Below, one piece after another: positions 24,677-33,760 of a stretch of DNA of 64,000 nt; within the stretch, counting starts at the first letter, position 1, and each line of letters opens with the position of its first letter. A program made the position numbers and the translations under genes. Source of the stretch: Brevibacterium gallinarum (GTDB taxonomy: Bacteria; Actinomycetota; Actinomycetes; Actinomycetales; Brevibacteriaceae); the NCBI RefSeq assembly GCF_014836885.1, contig NZ_JACSPY010000008.1:1-64000 (forward strand), read 5' to 3'. The notes under the pieces were generated by a model that saw nothing but the letters and a program-made list of their open reading frames with translations, ran no database searches and had not been told where the DNA came from.

Positions 24677-26275
24677 ATGAGCACACACGACCGGACTACG
24701 GCAGACACTCGCGAACCTCGCCGCCAGCATGCAGCGCGACGGCGGCTGGCAGGAGCAGCGCTCACCGCCGCGCTGGTGCTCAGCGCCTGCAGCGATGGCG
24801 GTGGTGATTCGGATGACGGGCAGAAGACTGAGCCTCCGGCAGCGCAGCCGCAGTGGTCTGACTGGGTGGAGCTGCCGAGCGCGGTGACCCCTCTGCATAC
24901 GGCCCCGGACAAGGTCCTCGTCCAGCGGCACGACAACCAGCGCCTGCAGGTGCTCGACTCTGCCGGGCAGGAGAAGTGGACCGTGCCCGAGGTGGCGATG
25001 GTGGAGACGTATCAGGCGCTGGCCAGTGCCGATGACGAGCGCATCTACGTCCAGCTCGCTGAATTCGGCCGGCCGCTCGTGGCTTTGTCCTGGGAGGATG
25101 GATCCGAACTATGGCGCGTCAAGACCGAGGACATCCACAAATGCTCCATCGGCGAGCACTTCCAACTCCGTCCCCCGCCGCCGGGAATGCAGCACAGTGA
25201 TTCTGCCCCGCTGCTGCTCGCCTACGGCAGCGAAGACGTCTTCTCGGGCGAGCCTGAAACCGATCGGGAAATGCCCGAGTCGTGCTTCGACGGCCCGACT
25301 GCGAGCTTCCCAGATATTCCGACACTTATCGGCGTCAATCGCGCCAATGGGCGCGCCGCCTGGACACCGGTCGAGGACGGACTCAACTCGGTCGTCGGAT
25401 GGTCCAACTACGACGTGACAGGTCGCTGGTTCGATCGGATCGTCAGCAGCCGCGGAGCTCCAGCACTCGTGCGAACCGAGGCGGCAACCGGAAAGACGGC
25501 ATCCGCAGCTCTGGGCCTGGCACCGCACGGATATGAACTCGGTGACAGCATCTTCTTCTCCGATATGGGCAACGAGCGCTTCTACCTCGAGCCGAGTATG
25601 AGCGACCCCGTCATCGTCGATGTGGAGAGATGGCGGGCAGATGACGAGGATCCCGATGCCGCCTCCATTGACGTTGAGCCGATTGCGCATGGTCGCACCT
25701 GCGAGCGAAACCTGCACCGCAGCAGCACGGGGTATGGGTTCTGTCTGCAGACACCCGACTCGACAGGAGAGCCAGGGTTCACCGGCAGACTCATGGCGGG
25801 ACCCGATGGGCAGATGATCACCCAGCAGGATGACTCAGGCAGTATTCCTGCTGGGACGTACTGGTCCGCCCCGACCGCGTACGAACCAAGTGAAGGCTTC
25901 GGCTCTGAAGGGGAAGGCTACCTCGGCCTTGACCCAGTCGTCCCGCGTGAAGGCCAGAGTCCGGTCATCGCCCTGCCGGGAGAGAATGACGCGATTCAGG
26001 CTCTGGATCTGCTGACCGGCGAGGAGGTGTGGTCGTACTCATCGGATCAGGCCAGCGGGCCCGGCTACTCAGCCGCCTACGTTCCCGGCGTGGACGAAGT
26101 CGTCTTCGCCCACGGTTCGTGGATCGTCGGGGTGTCCGCACGGGACGGAACCGAGAAGTGGACTGCAGACCTGAGCGATGTCGATGGCGGCGCGATCTTC
26201 CACGCCGGCACAGCGATCGCCGTCAAGCACGGCAACGGAGACGCCGGCCGCCTGCGGATGGTTGTCACCGAATAG
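24677..26275 (+). CDS. Lipoprotein with PQQ-like beta-propeller repeats
   Basis: 532 residues from ATG 24677, with AGGAGAGGA upstream. The N-terminus has a twin-Arg-rich stretch and a lipobox LSAC (Cys38), so it is exported and lipid-anchored. Blade-like units recur (VLDSAGQEKWTVPE, LSWEDGSELWRVK, LDLLTGEEVWSY, VSARDGTEKWTADL), as in BamB/PQQ propellers. No catalytic residues are evident. The gene sits precisely between two 24-bp direct repeats. Confidence 0.8.
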   Translation: MSTHDRTTADTREPRRQHAARRRLAGAALTAALVLSACSDGGGDSDDGQKTEPPAAQPQWSDWVELPSAVTPLHTAPDKVLVQRHDNQRLQVLDSAGQEKWTVPEVAMVETYQALASADDERIYVQLAEFGRPLVALSWEDGSELWRVKTEDIHKCSIGEHFQLRPPPPGMQHSDSAPLLLAYGSEDVFSGEPETDREMPESCFDGPTASFPDIPTLIGVNRANGRAAWTPVEDGLNSVVGWSNYDVTGRWFDRIVSSRGAPALVRTEAATGKTASAALGLAPHGYELGDSIFFSDMGNERFYLEPSMSDPVIVDVERWRADDEDPDAASIDVEPIAHGRTCERNLHRSSTGYGFCLQTPDSTGEPGFTGRLMAGPDGQMITQQDDSGSIPAGTYWSAPTAYEPSEGFGSEGEGYLGLDPVVPREGQSPVIALPGENDAIQALDLLTGEEVWSYSSDQASGPGYSAAYVPGVDEVVFAHGSWIVGVSARDGTEKWTADLSDVDGGAIFHAGTAIAVKHGNGDAGRLRMVVTE

Positions 26276-26309
26276 TGGGCGGTTGGATCAGCAGGTGTCA
26301 ACAGAGCCG

Positions 26310-26333
26310 GCACCACGCGGGGTGCGAAACCCC
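26310..26333. repeat. 24-bp direct repeat, right copy
   Basis: This is identical to 24548-24571, 1762 bp apart. The pair brackets one complete gene and nothing else. Confidence 0.85.
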
Positions 26334-26397
26334 AGATCGCGGAGTGCCGCCGGGCTACGATGGTTGGGACACGGACGTCACGGACAAGGGAGTTCCC

Positions 26398-26829
26398 ATG
26401 ACCACCGACAACAGTTCAGCGGCTCAGGGTCAGGCCGGCATCGGCTTCGCCCTGCTCGAAGCTGTCTTCGCCACGACACCTGCCGACCGCGCCCCGGATG
26501 CGGATACGGATGTCGTGCACCGGCTGGAGACGTTCCACGAGACCTACCCGAACGTCGGCGATGACCTGCAGGCGCTCATCAACCTCGGCGAGGCGCCCGT
26601 GCGCGAGGTGATGGGCGAGGACATGATGGTCGGCCGGCTCAAGAGCGAAGCGCTCATGGGTGTCGCGATGACGTTCGCCAACCTCGACCCGCGTGTATCG
26701 ACTGCAGCTGATGCGGCCGCCCACTCCCGTGAGGAGCTCGAGGCTGCCTATACCGCAATCCCCGGTCTGGGTGCGGGCACCTTCGAGCAGTTCCTCACCC
26801 GGCTCGGGCTTACCGACTCCGAGGACTGA
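26398..26829 (+). CDS. Conserved hypothetical helical protein
   Basis: 143 residues from ATG 26398, with AAGGGAG upstream. It is acidic and mostly helical with no membrane segment or signal peptide. The C-terminus GAGTFEQFLTRLGLTDSED resembles a short helical tail module. I do not recognise the family. The right 24-bp repeat lies just upstream and could affect its transcription. Confidence 0.65.
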   Translation: MTTDNSSAAQGQAGIGFALLEAVFATTPADRAPDADTDVVHRLETFHETYPNVGDDLQALINLGEAPVREVMGEDMMVGRLKSEALMGVAMTFANLDPRVSTAADAAAHSREELEAAYTAIPGLGAGTFEQFLTRLGLTDSED

Positions 26830-26852
26830 TCCGCAGTTCCGGCCGCGCTGGC

Positions 26853-27485
26853 TCAGCGGTCTGAGCCGGTGCGGTGATCGGCGTCCGCGTCCTCGTCAGG
26901 ATCGGATTCCCGGAGCTCGGGCTGCGGTGCCCGGCCGGCGCCTTCGAGTTGCCGGCGGGCCTGCTCAGTGAGCTTGACGCGTTTGGCGTCGATGATCTCG
27001 TCACGACGGGCGAGGACGCCGAATGAGCCCAGACCGGTGCCGAGGATGACGAACAGCGGCCAGAACCAGATGACCGTTCCGGAGACGATCGAGGTGAAGG
27101 CCCAGATCGCCACGCAGATGCCGACCGGGCCTGCGACGATCCCCAGGAGCGCCTTGCGCCGCTGGGACCGGTAGTGCTCGAGCGCTGCCGCGTCGATCTC
27201 CTCGCGAGTGAGTGGAATGTCCTTGTTGAGGTCGGTCAGCGCCGACTTCTGCGGGTCGACATCTGGGGCGAGATCGGACAGCAGCGGCGGCAGCTGCCCG
27301 AGGGTCTTGGCCGCATTGGCGGCATCGGTGCGCTCCTCGAACTCCTCGCGGTCGAGGCGCCCATCAGCGTAGGCCTCGGCGAGGAAGTCGCAGACCGTCG
27401 AGCGGTCGGCAGTCGAGGCCCGCAGATCGGGATTGCGGCGCGGGTCATGCGCGAACTGCTCCCAGGGACTCCTGTGTCCGGTCAT
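26853..27485 (-). CDS. DUF1707 membrane-associated protein
   Basis: 210 residues from ATG 27485. The DUF1707 module is at residues 18-70 (LRASTADRSTVCDFLAEAYA followed by DGRLDREEFEERTDAA). This N-terminal domain is common in actinobacteria and is thought to mediate protein contact. Two helices follow (LLGIVAGPVGICVAIWAFTS and VIWFWPLFVILGTGLGSF), with a charged C-terminal tail. No Shine-Dalgarno is seen before the start; it may be leaderless. Confidence 0.82.
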   Translation of the reverse strand: MTGHRSPWEQFAHDPRRNPDLRASTADRSTVCDFLAEAYADGRLDREEFEERTDAANAAKTLGQLPPLLSDLAPDVDPQKSALTDLNKDIPLTREEIDAAALEHYRSQRRKALLGIVAGPVGICVAIWAFTSIVSGTVIWFWPLFVILGTGLGSFGVLARRDEIIDAKRVKLTEQARRQLEGAGRAPQPELRESDPDEDADADHRTGSDR

Positions 27486-27576
27486 GACAGCACCGTAACC
27501 CGTGACAACGGCAAGTTCGAGAGGACGCGTGCTTTTCACCGGGAATCCGGCGATACGAGGCGTCGGTCGAAGCGGA

Positions 27577-28641
27577 TCAGCCAGCCGGCTGTGCTGCCAG
27601 CGCCGCGTGTGCCTCAGCCGTGGCCAGGGAGGCGTTGATCGCTGCGGCCGCACTGATGCCGGCTCCCGCAGACGAGACGACCATGGCACGCAGATCGGTG
27701 ATGTTGCCCGCGGCCCACACGTGCCGGATGCCGGTGTCGAACATCGGCCCGACCGGGATGAACCGCCCGGCCGGGTGCTCCGCCAGCGTGCCTCCGAGCT
27801 GTTCGAACAGCTCGGCCCGCGGCTCGCTGACCGGAGCCACGACGAGCACATCGAGGGCGTGCACCGACCCGTCTGCCAGCTGCACTCCCGTCACCTGCGC
27901 TCGGCCTTCCTGCGAACGGCCCTCCTGCGCCCGATCTTCCTGCGCTCGGTCCTCCTGCACGGGGCGACCGTCGGTGCGGCTGGAGTCGGTGAGCACCGCG
28001 CTCACCTGCGCGTCGACCAACCGGACGCCACGTGCATTGAGCAGCTGCGCCTCGGCGCCGAGCACCTCGGGCCCGGCGTGCAGGAACACGGTGACATCCT
28101 CACTCAGCTGCCGGAACAGCAGCGCCTGATGCGCACTCATCGGCGAGGTCGCCAGCACCCCGATGCGCTGGCTGCGCACCTCGTAGCCGTGGCAGTACGG
28201 GCAATGCAGCACGCTGCCACCCCAAGCATCGGCAAGCCCGGGAATCTCCGGCAGCCGGTCGCGAACACCGGTGGCCAGCAGCAGCGCACGGGCGTGGATC
28301 CGCTCGCCATCGGCGAGGTCGAGGGTGACGCCCTCCGCTCCCGAGGCGGCGTGTGTCGCCTCTGCGCTGGCGAACCGGACTCCGTAGCCGGCAGCCTCCT
28401 GGCGGCCAGCGGCGAGCAGCGCGGTGGGGTCGATGCCCTCTTGCCCGAGGACGTTGTGCGCATGAGCGCTGCCGGCGTTGCGCGGTGTGCCGGAGTCGAT
28501 GACGAGCACCGAGCGCAGTGAGCGGGCCAATGCGATCGCAGCCGCCAGCCCGGTCGGCCCGCCGCCGACGATGACGACGTCGACGGCGTCGACAGGCTGG
28601 GCGGTGGAGGCGGAGGTCGAGGGGTGCGTGGGTGTGGACAT
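27577..28641 (-). CDS. Thioredoxin reductase-like FAD/NAD(P)-dependent oxidoreductase
   Basis: 354 residues from ATG 28641, with AAGGAG upstream. The FAD motif is VDVVIVGGGPTGLAAAIAL, the redox motif HCPYCHGYE (CxxC, active), and a C-terminal VWAAGNITD binds FAD. This is the two-domain thioredoxin reductase fold, though such proteins also act as ferredoxin/bacillithiol-type reductases. An insertion of QEDRA/QEGRS repeats (15-bp units near 27900-27960) breaks the NADP domain surface. It is divergent from an XRE-cupin regulator, a common pairing in actinobacteria. Confidence 0.88.
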   Translation of the reverse strand: MSTPTHPSTSASTAQPVDAVDVVIVGGGPTGLAAAIALARSLRSVLVIDSGTPRNAGSAHAHNVLGQEGIDPTALLAAGRQEAAGYGVRFASAEATHAASGAEGVTLDLADGERIHARALLLATGVRDRLPEIPGLADAWGGSVLHCPYCHGYEVRSQRIGVLATSPMSAHQALLFRQLSEDVTVFLHAGPEVLGAEAQLLNARGVRLVDAQVSAVLTDSSRTDGRPVQEDRAQEDRAQEGRSQEGRAQVTGVQLADGSVHALDVLVVAPVSEPRAELFEQLGGTLAEHPAGRFIPVGPMFDTGIRHVWAAGNITDLRAMVVSSAGAGISAAAAINASLATAEAHAALAAQPAG

Positions 28642-28729
28642 GGTGTCTCCTTCGATGTGCTGGCCGGAGGGACCGGCCGGATGCTGACAGCCTAGGAGCG
28701 GTGTGCGCACCGGGCATACACTTTTGCCT

Positions 28730-29320
28730 ATGACGCACGAACTCGATGCCGAGACCATCGCCCGGCTGCGGATCCGCGGGCTGCGGCAGGCGAAAGGCTG
28801 GTCGCTCGAATCCCTGGCCGCCCGGTGCGCGATGAGCCCCTCGACGCTGAGCCGGATCGAGACCGGCCGCAGGCGCCTGGCCCTCGATCAGCTCGTCGCG
28901 CTGGCTCGGGCCTTCGAAGTCAGCGTCGATCAGCTCGTCGAGTCCGCTGACGATGCCGACATCGTCATCCGTCCCGAACCTCAGACAGCACCGGGGCGGA
29001 CCCACTCGGTGCTCTCCCGGGAGGGATCGCTGCACGGCTTCACTGTCGTCAAGGTCCGCATCGAGCCCACTGCCTGTGACGGTGCCGATGGGCAGGTCCG
29101 GCTGCGCGTGCATCTGGGCTACGAGTGGCTCACAGTGCTCTCCGGCACCCTGCGCCTGCATCTGGGGTCCCGGGTGCTGCTCATCAGCCCTGGTGAGGCA
29201 GCCGAGTTCGACACCCGCGAACCCCACGCCCTGTGCGCCGAGGGCGGGCCGGTGGAGATCCTGTCGGTGTTCGACCACGACGGCACACGCGCGCATTTCG
29301 GTGACAGTGCGAAGGCGTAG
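28730..29320 (+). CDS. XRE-family regulator with cupin sensor domain
   Basis: 196 residues from ATG 28730. An HTH_3 domain lies at residues 12-65 (GLRQAKGWSLESLAARCAMS, then STLSRIETGRR), and a cupin domain at about 115-190 (VHLGYEWLTVLSGTLRLHLG, LISPGEAAEFDTREPHAL). It probably regulates the divergent thioredoxin-reductase-like gene, 88 bp away. The gap contains no obvious long palindrome. Confidence 0.9.
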   Translation: MTHELDAETIARLRIRGLRQAKGWSLESLAARCAMSPSTLSRIETGRRRLALDQLVALARAFEVSVDQLVESADDADIVIRPEPQTAPGRTHSVLSREGSLHGFTVVKVRIEPTACDGADGQVRLRVHLGYEWLTVLSGTLRLHLGSRVLLISPGEAAEFDTREPHALCAEGGPVEILSVFDHDGTRAHFGDSAKA

Positions 29321-29375
29321 AGTGAAGAGCGCAGTCCGCATCCAAGAAACGACAGCTGAACGAATCGAGGTAGCA

Positions 29376-29777
29376 ATGCTCTCCACTCTCGTCCGCATGA
29401 GCGGCCGTCTGGCCCTGGCCCCGATCTTCATCACCGGTGGCATCAACGCCGCGAAGAACCCTGCCGGCCGGCCCGACAAGGCCGCGGCCACCATCAACAC
29501 GCTGCGTGAGTACGTTCCGGTGATCCCGGAGAACGACGAACTCGTCGTCCGCCTCAACGGCATCGTTCAGGCAGCTGCCGGCACCGCGCTCGGCCTCGGT
29601 GTGCTGCCGAAGGCCTCAGCAGCTGTGCTGCTGGCCTCCCTTGTGCCGACCACGATCGCCGGGCATGACTTCTGGAACGAGACCGAACCGGACAAGCGCG
29701 CCGCCCAACAGCTGCAGTTCTCCAAGAACGCCGCCATCATCGGCGGGCTGCTGACCATCATCGGCTCCCGCAGGTGA
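29376..29777 (+). CDS. DoxX-family membrane protein
   Basis: 133 residues from ATG 29376, with GAGG upstream. The DoxX pattern is RLALAPIFITGGINAAKNP, and three to four helices follow. DoxX proteins are linked to redox or thiosulfate handling in some bacteria; in actinobacteria they join thiol-stress membrane complexes. Proximity to a CxxC reductase and its cupin regulator is compatible with that role but proves nothing. Confidence 0.85.
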   Translation: MLSTLVRMSGRLALAPIFITGGINAAKNPAGRPDKAAATINTLREYVPVIPENDELVVRLNGIVQAAAGTALGLGVLPKASAAVLLASLVPTTIAGHDFWNETEPDKRAAQQLQFSKNAAIIGGLLTIIGSRR

Positions 29778-29793
29778 CGGCACCGAGCTGTCG

Positions 29794-30924
29794 TTGACCA
29801 ACCCCGTCCCGGCCGACTCCACCCGCTGGATCGCGGTGTCCGCCGGGGCGGCCTTCGCTGCCTACTACTCCTTCTACGTCGCGGCCCCGGTCATCTTCGC
29901 CGGCGCCACCCCGTCAGCCGGAGTGCGGGTGGCGATCTTCATGCTTGTCGTCGTAGCGGCCCAGCCGGTCGTGCTCATCGCCGGACGCTGGATGCGCAAC
30001 CGGCGTGCGATCGCGATCACCACGCTGGCTGCGATGGCACTCGGGGCAGCCGGGCTGCCGCTGGCCGGACACTGGCCCGGGCCGCTGCTGCAGGCAGCCG
30101 GATTCGGCCTCTTCGTCGTCACGAGCACCGCATGGGTCAAGGAGAACGCGAGCCCCGAACGCCTCGGCCGGGCGCTGGGCAGCTACGGCTTCGGCTCATC
30201 CTTCGGCGGGGCCTTCGGAGCACCAGCCGGGCTGCTGGCCGCCGCCCGCTTCGGGATGACCGGGGTCGCTTTCACCGCCGCCGGCCTTGCGCTCGTGGCG
30301 ATTGCCGCGGCGATCATCGCCCGCAGGCGCACCGAGGCGACCACCGCCTCGGATGCGGCCCCCGCCTCAGATGCGGCAACCACCTCGGGGTCGGCAACCA
30401 CCTCGGGGCCGGGCGACTCCGAGGTGCTGGCCGTCTGTCTCGACGGCGGCACCGTCCCTGTGCACGGGCGCGGAGCTGTCGCGGCCAGTGCCGGCGGGCA
30501 CCTCGTCGCGGTGACCCTCTACGCCGCGACCCTGACCGCGCTCGGCGAACTCTCGGCAGGTGCGAGCCTGTGGGTGCTCGTCGGCTCGGCGTTCCTCATC
30601 CAGGTGTTCCTGTCCTTCGGGCGGCTGGCCGGCGGATTCGGCTGCGACCGCTGGTCGGCCATGGGCACCGGGGCGGTCTCACTGCTCGTGCTCATCGGCG
30701 TGACCGCGGGATTCTTCCTGTCACCGTCACCGGTGCTGCTGCTCGGCTTCGCTGCGCTCATCGGGCTCTCCGCCGGTGCTGCGCAGGCGGCGGCCCTGAC
30801 GATCATGATGAGCCGCGCGGACACCCCGCAGGAGACCGAGCGCGCCAGTGCGCTGTGGAACATCTGCTTCGACATCGGCCTGGGCCTCGGCGCGCTCGCC
30901 GGGGGAGCGGCCGTGCGCCGGTGA
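29794..30924 (+). CDS. MFS transporter
   Basis: 376 residues starting with TTG 29794, the only in-frame start close to the DoxX stop. About eleven to twelve helices are present. MFS-like loops include GRWMRNRRAI and RLGRALGSYGFGSSFGGAFG. A Thr/Ser/Ala-rich central linker (ATTASDAAPASDAATTSGSA) separates the two halves. It is shorter than most 12-helix carriers and probably has compact loops. Substrate unknown. Confidence 0.82.
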   Translation: MTNPVPADSTRWIAVSAGAAFAAYYSFYVAAPVIFAGATPSAGVRVAIFMLVVVAAQPVVLIAGRWMRNRRAIAITTLAAMALGAAGLPLAGHWPGPLLQAAGFGLFVVTSTAWVKENASPERLGRALGSYGFGSSFGGAFGAPAGLLAAARFGMTGVAFTAAGLALVAIAAAIIARRRTEATTASDAAPASDAATTSGSATTSGPGDSEVLAVCLDGGTVPVHGRGAVAASAGGHLVAVTLYAATLTALGELSAGASLWVLVGSAFLIQVFLSFGRLAGGFGCDRWSAMGTGAVSLLVLIGVTAGFFLSPSPVLLLGFAALIGLSAGAAQAAALTIMMSRADTPQETERASALWNICFDIGLGLGALAGGAAVRR

Positions 30925-30931
30925 AATCGGG

Positions 30932-32131
30932 TCACTCGCAGCCGATGCCGTCACCGTCGCGGTCGAGGTGCGAGCCGTAGCCCGGCTCCCCGACGTGCAC
31001 CGGCGCCCCGCCGCGATCACGCGCTTCGGTGCAGTTCTTATAGGCACCGCCGGGGCCTGAGCCCGGGCCGGACCCGCCGCCGGACGACCCGCTGCCGGAC
31101 CCGCTGCCAGACGACCTGCCGCTGCCGGACCCTGAGCCCTTCGACTTTCCGCTGCCGGCACCTGACCCGCCGGATCCACCGGAACCGCTCGAACCCTGCT
31201 GGGAACGCGCCTTCGTCCCCGGCGCCTCTGCGTATCCGTCGACGTCGCCGCCGTGCGCGCTCGGCCACTCGGCTGCCGAGGCGAAGGCCGGCTCATCGTT
31301 GCATGCGGACAGCACGCGGATCATCGCCTCCTTCTCCGGCGGCACGACCCACAGCTCGTACTTGTGCTTGACCGCGATCTGCCGGGCGACGTACTCGCAG
31401 CGATACGGTTTGTGCGGTGGCAGCCAGGTGGCCGCATCCGAGTCGCCCTTCTGCGCATTGAGCCGAGACTCGACGGCGAGCAGATTCAGCGGATCATTAC
31501 CGAACTCCACCGCAGTCGAAGCATCGAATGACTGCGCGCCGGTCTGCCAGGCGTTCGACAGCGACACGATGTGATCGATGTCGATGTTGTTGCCGTCACC
31601 GCGGATGAAGTCGAATGTCTCCCCGGAGAACTTCGAGCTCAGCGTCCCGCCGAGCACAACACACCCGGAACGGCGCAGCGTGATGCCGCGAAGGTCGCGG
31701 CGCAGCACATCATTGCGGGTGTCGCAGCCGTTGCGGTCGGTGTCGTTTCGCCAGCCGAAGAATTCACGGTCATAACCGGTCTTCGGTGCCCGGCCCTTGA
31801 CCTCCAGCTCGGCCAGCATCGCCAGAGCGGTGCCGGCCTTCGCCTCCGGCAGCGGAGTCTCTGACGGGGTCGGCGATGCCGAGGTGCCGGCCGGGGTAGG
31901 AGTCTGGGCTGCCGGAACCGAGGCGGTGGTCGCCTCGGCAGTGGCCTCCGTCGCGACAGTGGCGTTCGGTTCGTCGGCTCCGGAGTCGGTGAAGGCGCCG
32001 ATGACAGCAATCGCGCATGCGCTCACCACAGCGATCCAGAATCGGCGGCTTCGCCGTTTGGTTCCCGTGGACGACTTCGGTGTCGAACGGAAGGATCCTG
32101 ATGACATGGGACGGCGTGCAGACATGGGCAT
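30932..32131 (-). CDS. Secreted DUF1524 HNH nuclease with C-terminal Excalibur domain
   Basis: 399 residues from ATG 32131; ATG 32125 and 32107 are alternatives. There is a basic N-terminus and a signal-like helix (RFWIAVVSACAIAVIGAF), then a Thr/Pro/Ala stalk. The DUF1524 HNH nuclease domain sits near residues 105-280 (NNIDIDHIVSLSNAW is the active-site region). A Gly/Ser linker of about 60 residues leads to the Excalibur domain (YKNCTEARDRG, DRDGDGIGCE). The Excalibur end is a predicted Ca2+-binding extracellular module. Likely role: nutrient scavenging from external DNA or competition. Confidence 0.88.
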   Translation of the reverse strand: MPMSARRPMSSGSFRSTPKSSTGTKRRSRRFWIAVVSACAIAVIGAFTDSGADEPNATVATEATAEATTASVPAAQTPTPAGTSASPTPSETPLPEAKAGTALAMLAELEVKGRAPKTGYDREFFGWRNDTDRNGCDTRNDVLRRDLRGITLRRSGCVVLGGTLSSKFSGETFDFIRGDGNNIDIDHIVSLSNAWQTGAQSFDASTAVEFGNDPLNLLAVESRLNAQKGDSDAATWLPPHKPYRCEYVARQIAVKHKYELWVVPPEKEAMIRVLSACNDEPAFASAAEWPSAHGGDVDGYAEAPGTKARSQQGSSGSGGSGGSGAGSGKSKGSGSGSGRSSGSGSGSGSSGGGSGPGSGPGGAYKNCTEARDRGGAPVHVGEPGYGSHLDRDGDGIGCE

Positions 32132-32473
32132 CGGTCTTCTGTGCAGGGCAGCGGCTGAGCTGCGCGAGGGCGGGAGACACGAGCGTCGTGCATTGTCGGT
32201 GGCACGTGACCGACAGACCGACGCTCATCCATTCGAGAATACGGGATGGGGTACACGCGGAGGCGCCCGGGTGCAACCGTGAGACCAACTGTCCCGGCAC
32301 CTCGGGCCCGGCCAATCGATGCGGCGGGAGTCCTGCGCCTCGACCTGCCAAGACCGAGATGAGGACTCCAAGACGAGCTTCTTCGGGTCCGCGGCGAGTC
32401 CCCACGCAGGGTCCCGATCCCGACCCCGTGAGAGCTGATCCAGACCGCGTTCGATCGCGTCTACGAAACCGAA
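32132..32473. other. Non-coding gap before tRNA-Lys region
   Basis: About 340 bp between the nuclease start and the tRNA terminator. I see no gene and no repeat. It must contain the nuclease promoter near 32140-32220. Confidence 0.5.
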
Positions 32474-32500
32474 AAGGTCGCCGGTTGGAACGGCGACCTT
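32474..32500 (-). terminator. Intrinsic terminator of tRNA-Lys
   Basis: AAGGTCGCC (32474-32482) and GGCGACCTT (32492-32500) form a perfect 9-bp stem with a 9-base loop. In the - direction the stem is followed by TTTTC. Confidence 0.85.
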
Positions 32501-32501
32501 C

Positions 32502-32577
<76 letters not shown>

Positions 32578-32636
32578 GCAGAATGATTGTAGTCTGCTGC
32601 CAGGCCGGTGCCCAACTCAGGGCAGGTCGTTGACGG

Positions 32637-33677
32637 TCAGAGTCGCGGGTCAGCGTCCCAGAGCTTGAAGCCGCGCTTCCTGCCGGCCTTCCTGTCCTTC
32701 TTCTTACCCCACCGGCTGCCGGAACCGGTGCCGCCGGTCTCGTAGGTCCGCGGTGCCTCACCGTCGCCGTTGTCCGAACCGTCGTGGACGACGATCTCGT
32801 TGTCGGCACTCACCGGGTCGATGACCTCACCGGGGATGACCTCGCCCTTCGACTTGCGCAGCTGCAGCAGCCGGATGAGGTGCTTGAGCCCGCCCATGAG
32901 GTCGGCATCTGCCTTCGGCGTGCTGACCTTCGGGTCGAGATCCGGGCTGAAGCCGCCGGGGAACGGATCGAAGGCCGACTGCGAATGCCGGATGACGGTG
33001 CGCGCCATCTGGTGGTTGACGACACCCCCGATGACGGCGCCGACGCCGAAAGGCATGAGCCGGCCGACGAACGAACCGCCGGTGCGCGCCGCGTACTTGC
33101 GCATCATCGTCTTGCGCATCCGCTTCGTCAGCGTGTCCATCATCTGCGCCGGGATCTGCTTGGCGACCATCGGCCCCCAATGCGAGGTCAGGGCCGGGCC
33201 CTCACCTGCGGCCTGGGCGGAGAACTTCTTCACCAGGTCCTTGCCGGCGTTGCCGAGCATGAGTCCCATCACGAGGGCGTTCGCACGCTGCGGATCGCGC
33301 ACCGGCAGCCCGTGCAGCTCGGTGATCGCCTGCGCATACAGTGCCGAGGCTTCGAGGAACCCGGCCGTCTCCACAGCCGCGACACCAGCGGCAGCCAGCG
33401 TCCCGAGCCCGGGCACCACGGCAGTCGCACCGACTGCAGCACCTCCGCCGGTGGCTGCCCACAGGTAGTGCTTGCGGACGATGTCGGCGATCTCCGCCGG
33501 GGAGGCGTCCGGGTGCTTGCGCCGCAGCATCCGCAGATAGGCGAGTACGGCAGGACGCTGCACGGCAAGCAGTCGGCGCACGGTGCCCTCGGCGTGCGGC
33601 TTGAGCTCGCCGTCCTTGGTGAACGCGAACTTGGTGGCAGTCTTGAGACCGGTCTGGACTTTCGCACTGTTGGCCAT
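32637..33677 (-). CDS. Conserved hypothetical protein with Gly/Ala-rich hydrophobic segments (EcsC-like?)
   Basis: 346 residues from ATG 33677. Helical regions include ALVMGLMLGNAGKDL and LMPFGVGAVIGGVVNHQMARTV. A hydrophobic hairpin (GGGAAVGATAVVPGLGTLAAAG) could insert in membranes. The last 60 residues are charged and disordered. The architecture recalls EcsC/DUF697-type proteins, but I cannot confirm this. It ends about 60 bp upstream of the tRNA-Lys gene. Confidence 0.65.
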   Translation of the reverse strand: MANSAKVQTGLKTATKFAFTKDGELKPHAEGTVRRLLAVQRPAVLAYLRMLRRKHPDASPAEIADIVRKHYLWAATGGGAAVGATAVVPGLGTLAAAGVAAVETAGFLEASALYAQAITELHGLPVRDPQRANALVMGLMLGNAGKDLVKKFSAQAAGEGPALTSHWGPMVAKQIPAQMMDTLTKRMRKTMMRKYAARTGGSFVGRLMPFGVGAVIGGVVNHQMARTVIRHSQSAFDPFPGGFSPDLDPKVSTPKADADLMGGLKHLIRLLQLRKSKGEVIPGEVIDPVSADNEIVVHDGSDNGDGEAPRTYETGGTGSGSRWGKKKDRKAGRKRGFKLWDADPRL

Positions 33678-33760
33678 GGCCGCATTCTATGCCCGCTGGC
33701 TGGGAGGCCGGTGAGGGTGAAGACGCAGGGCGCCTTGCCTGCCGGCGTAGACTGGGCGGC

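Noticed and set aside
24548-26333. Insertion sequence or transposon bounded by the 24-bp repeats
   Set aside because: There is no transposase, inverted terminal repeat or target duplication, and the enclosed gene is an ordinary lipoprotein.
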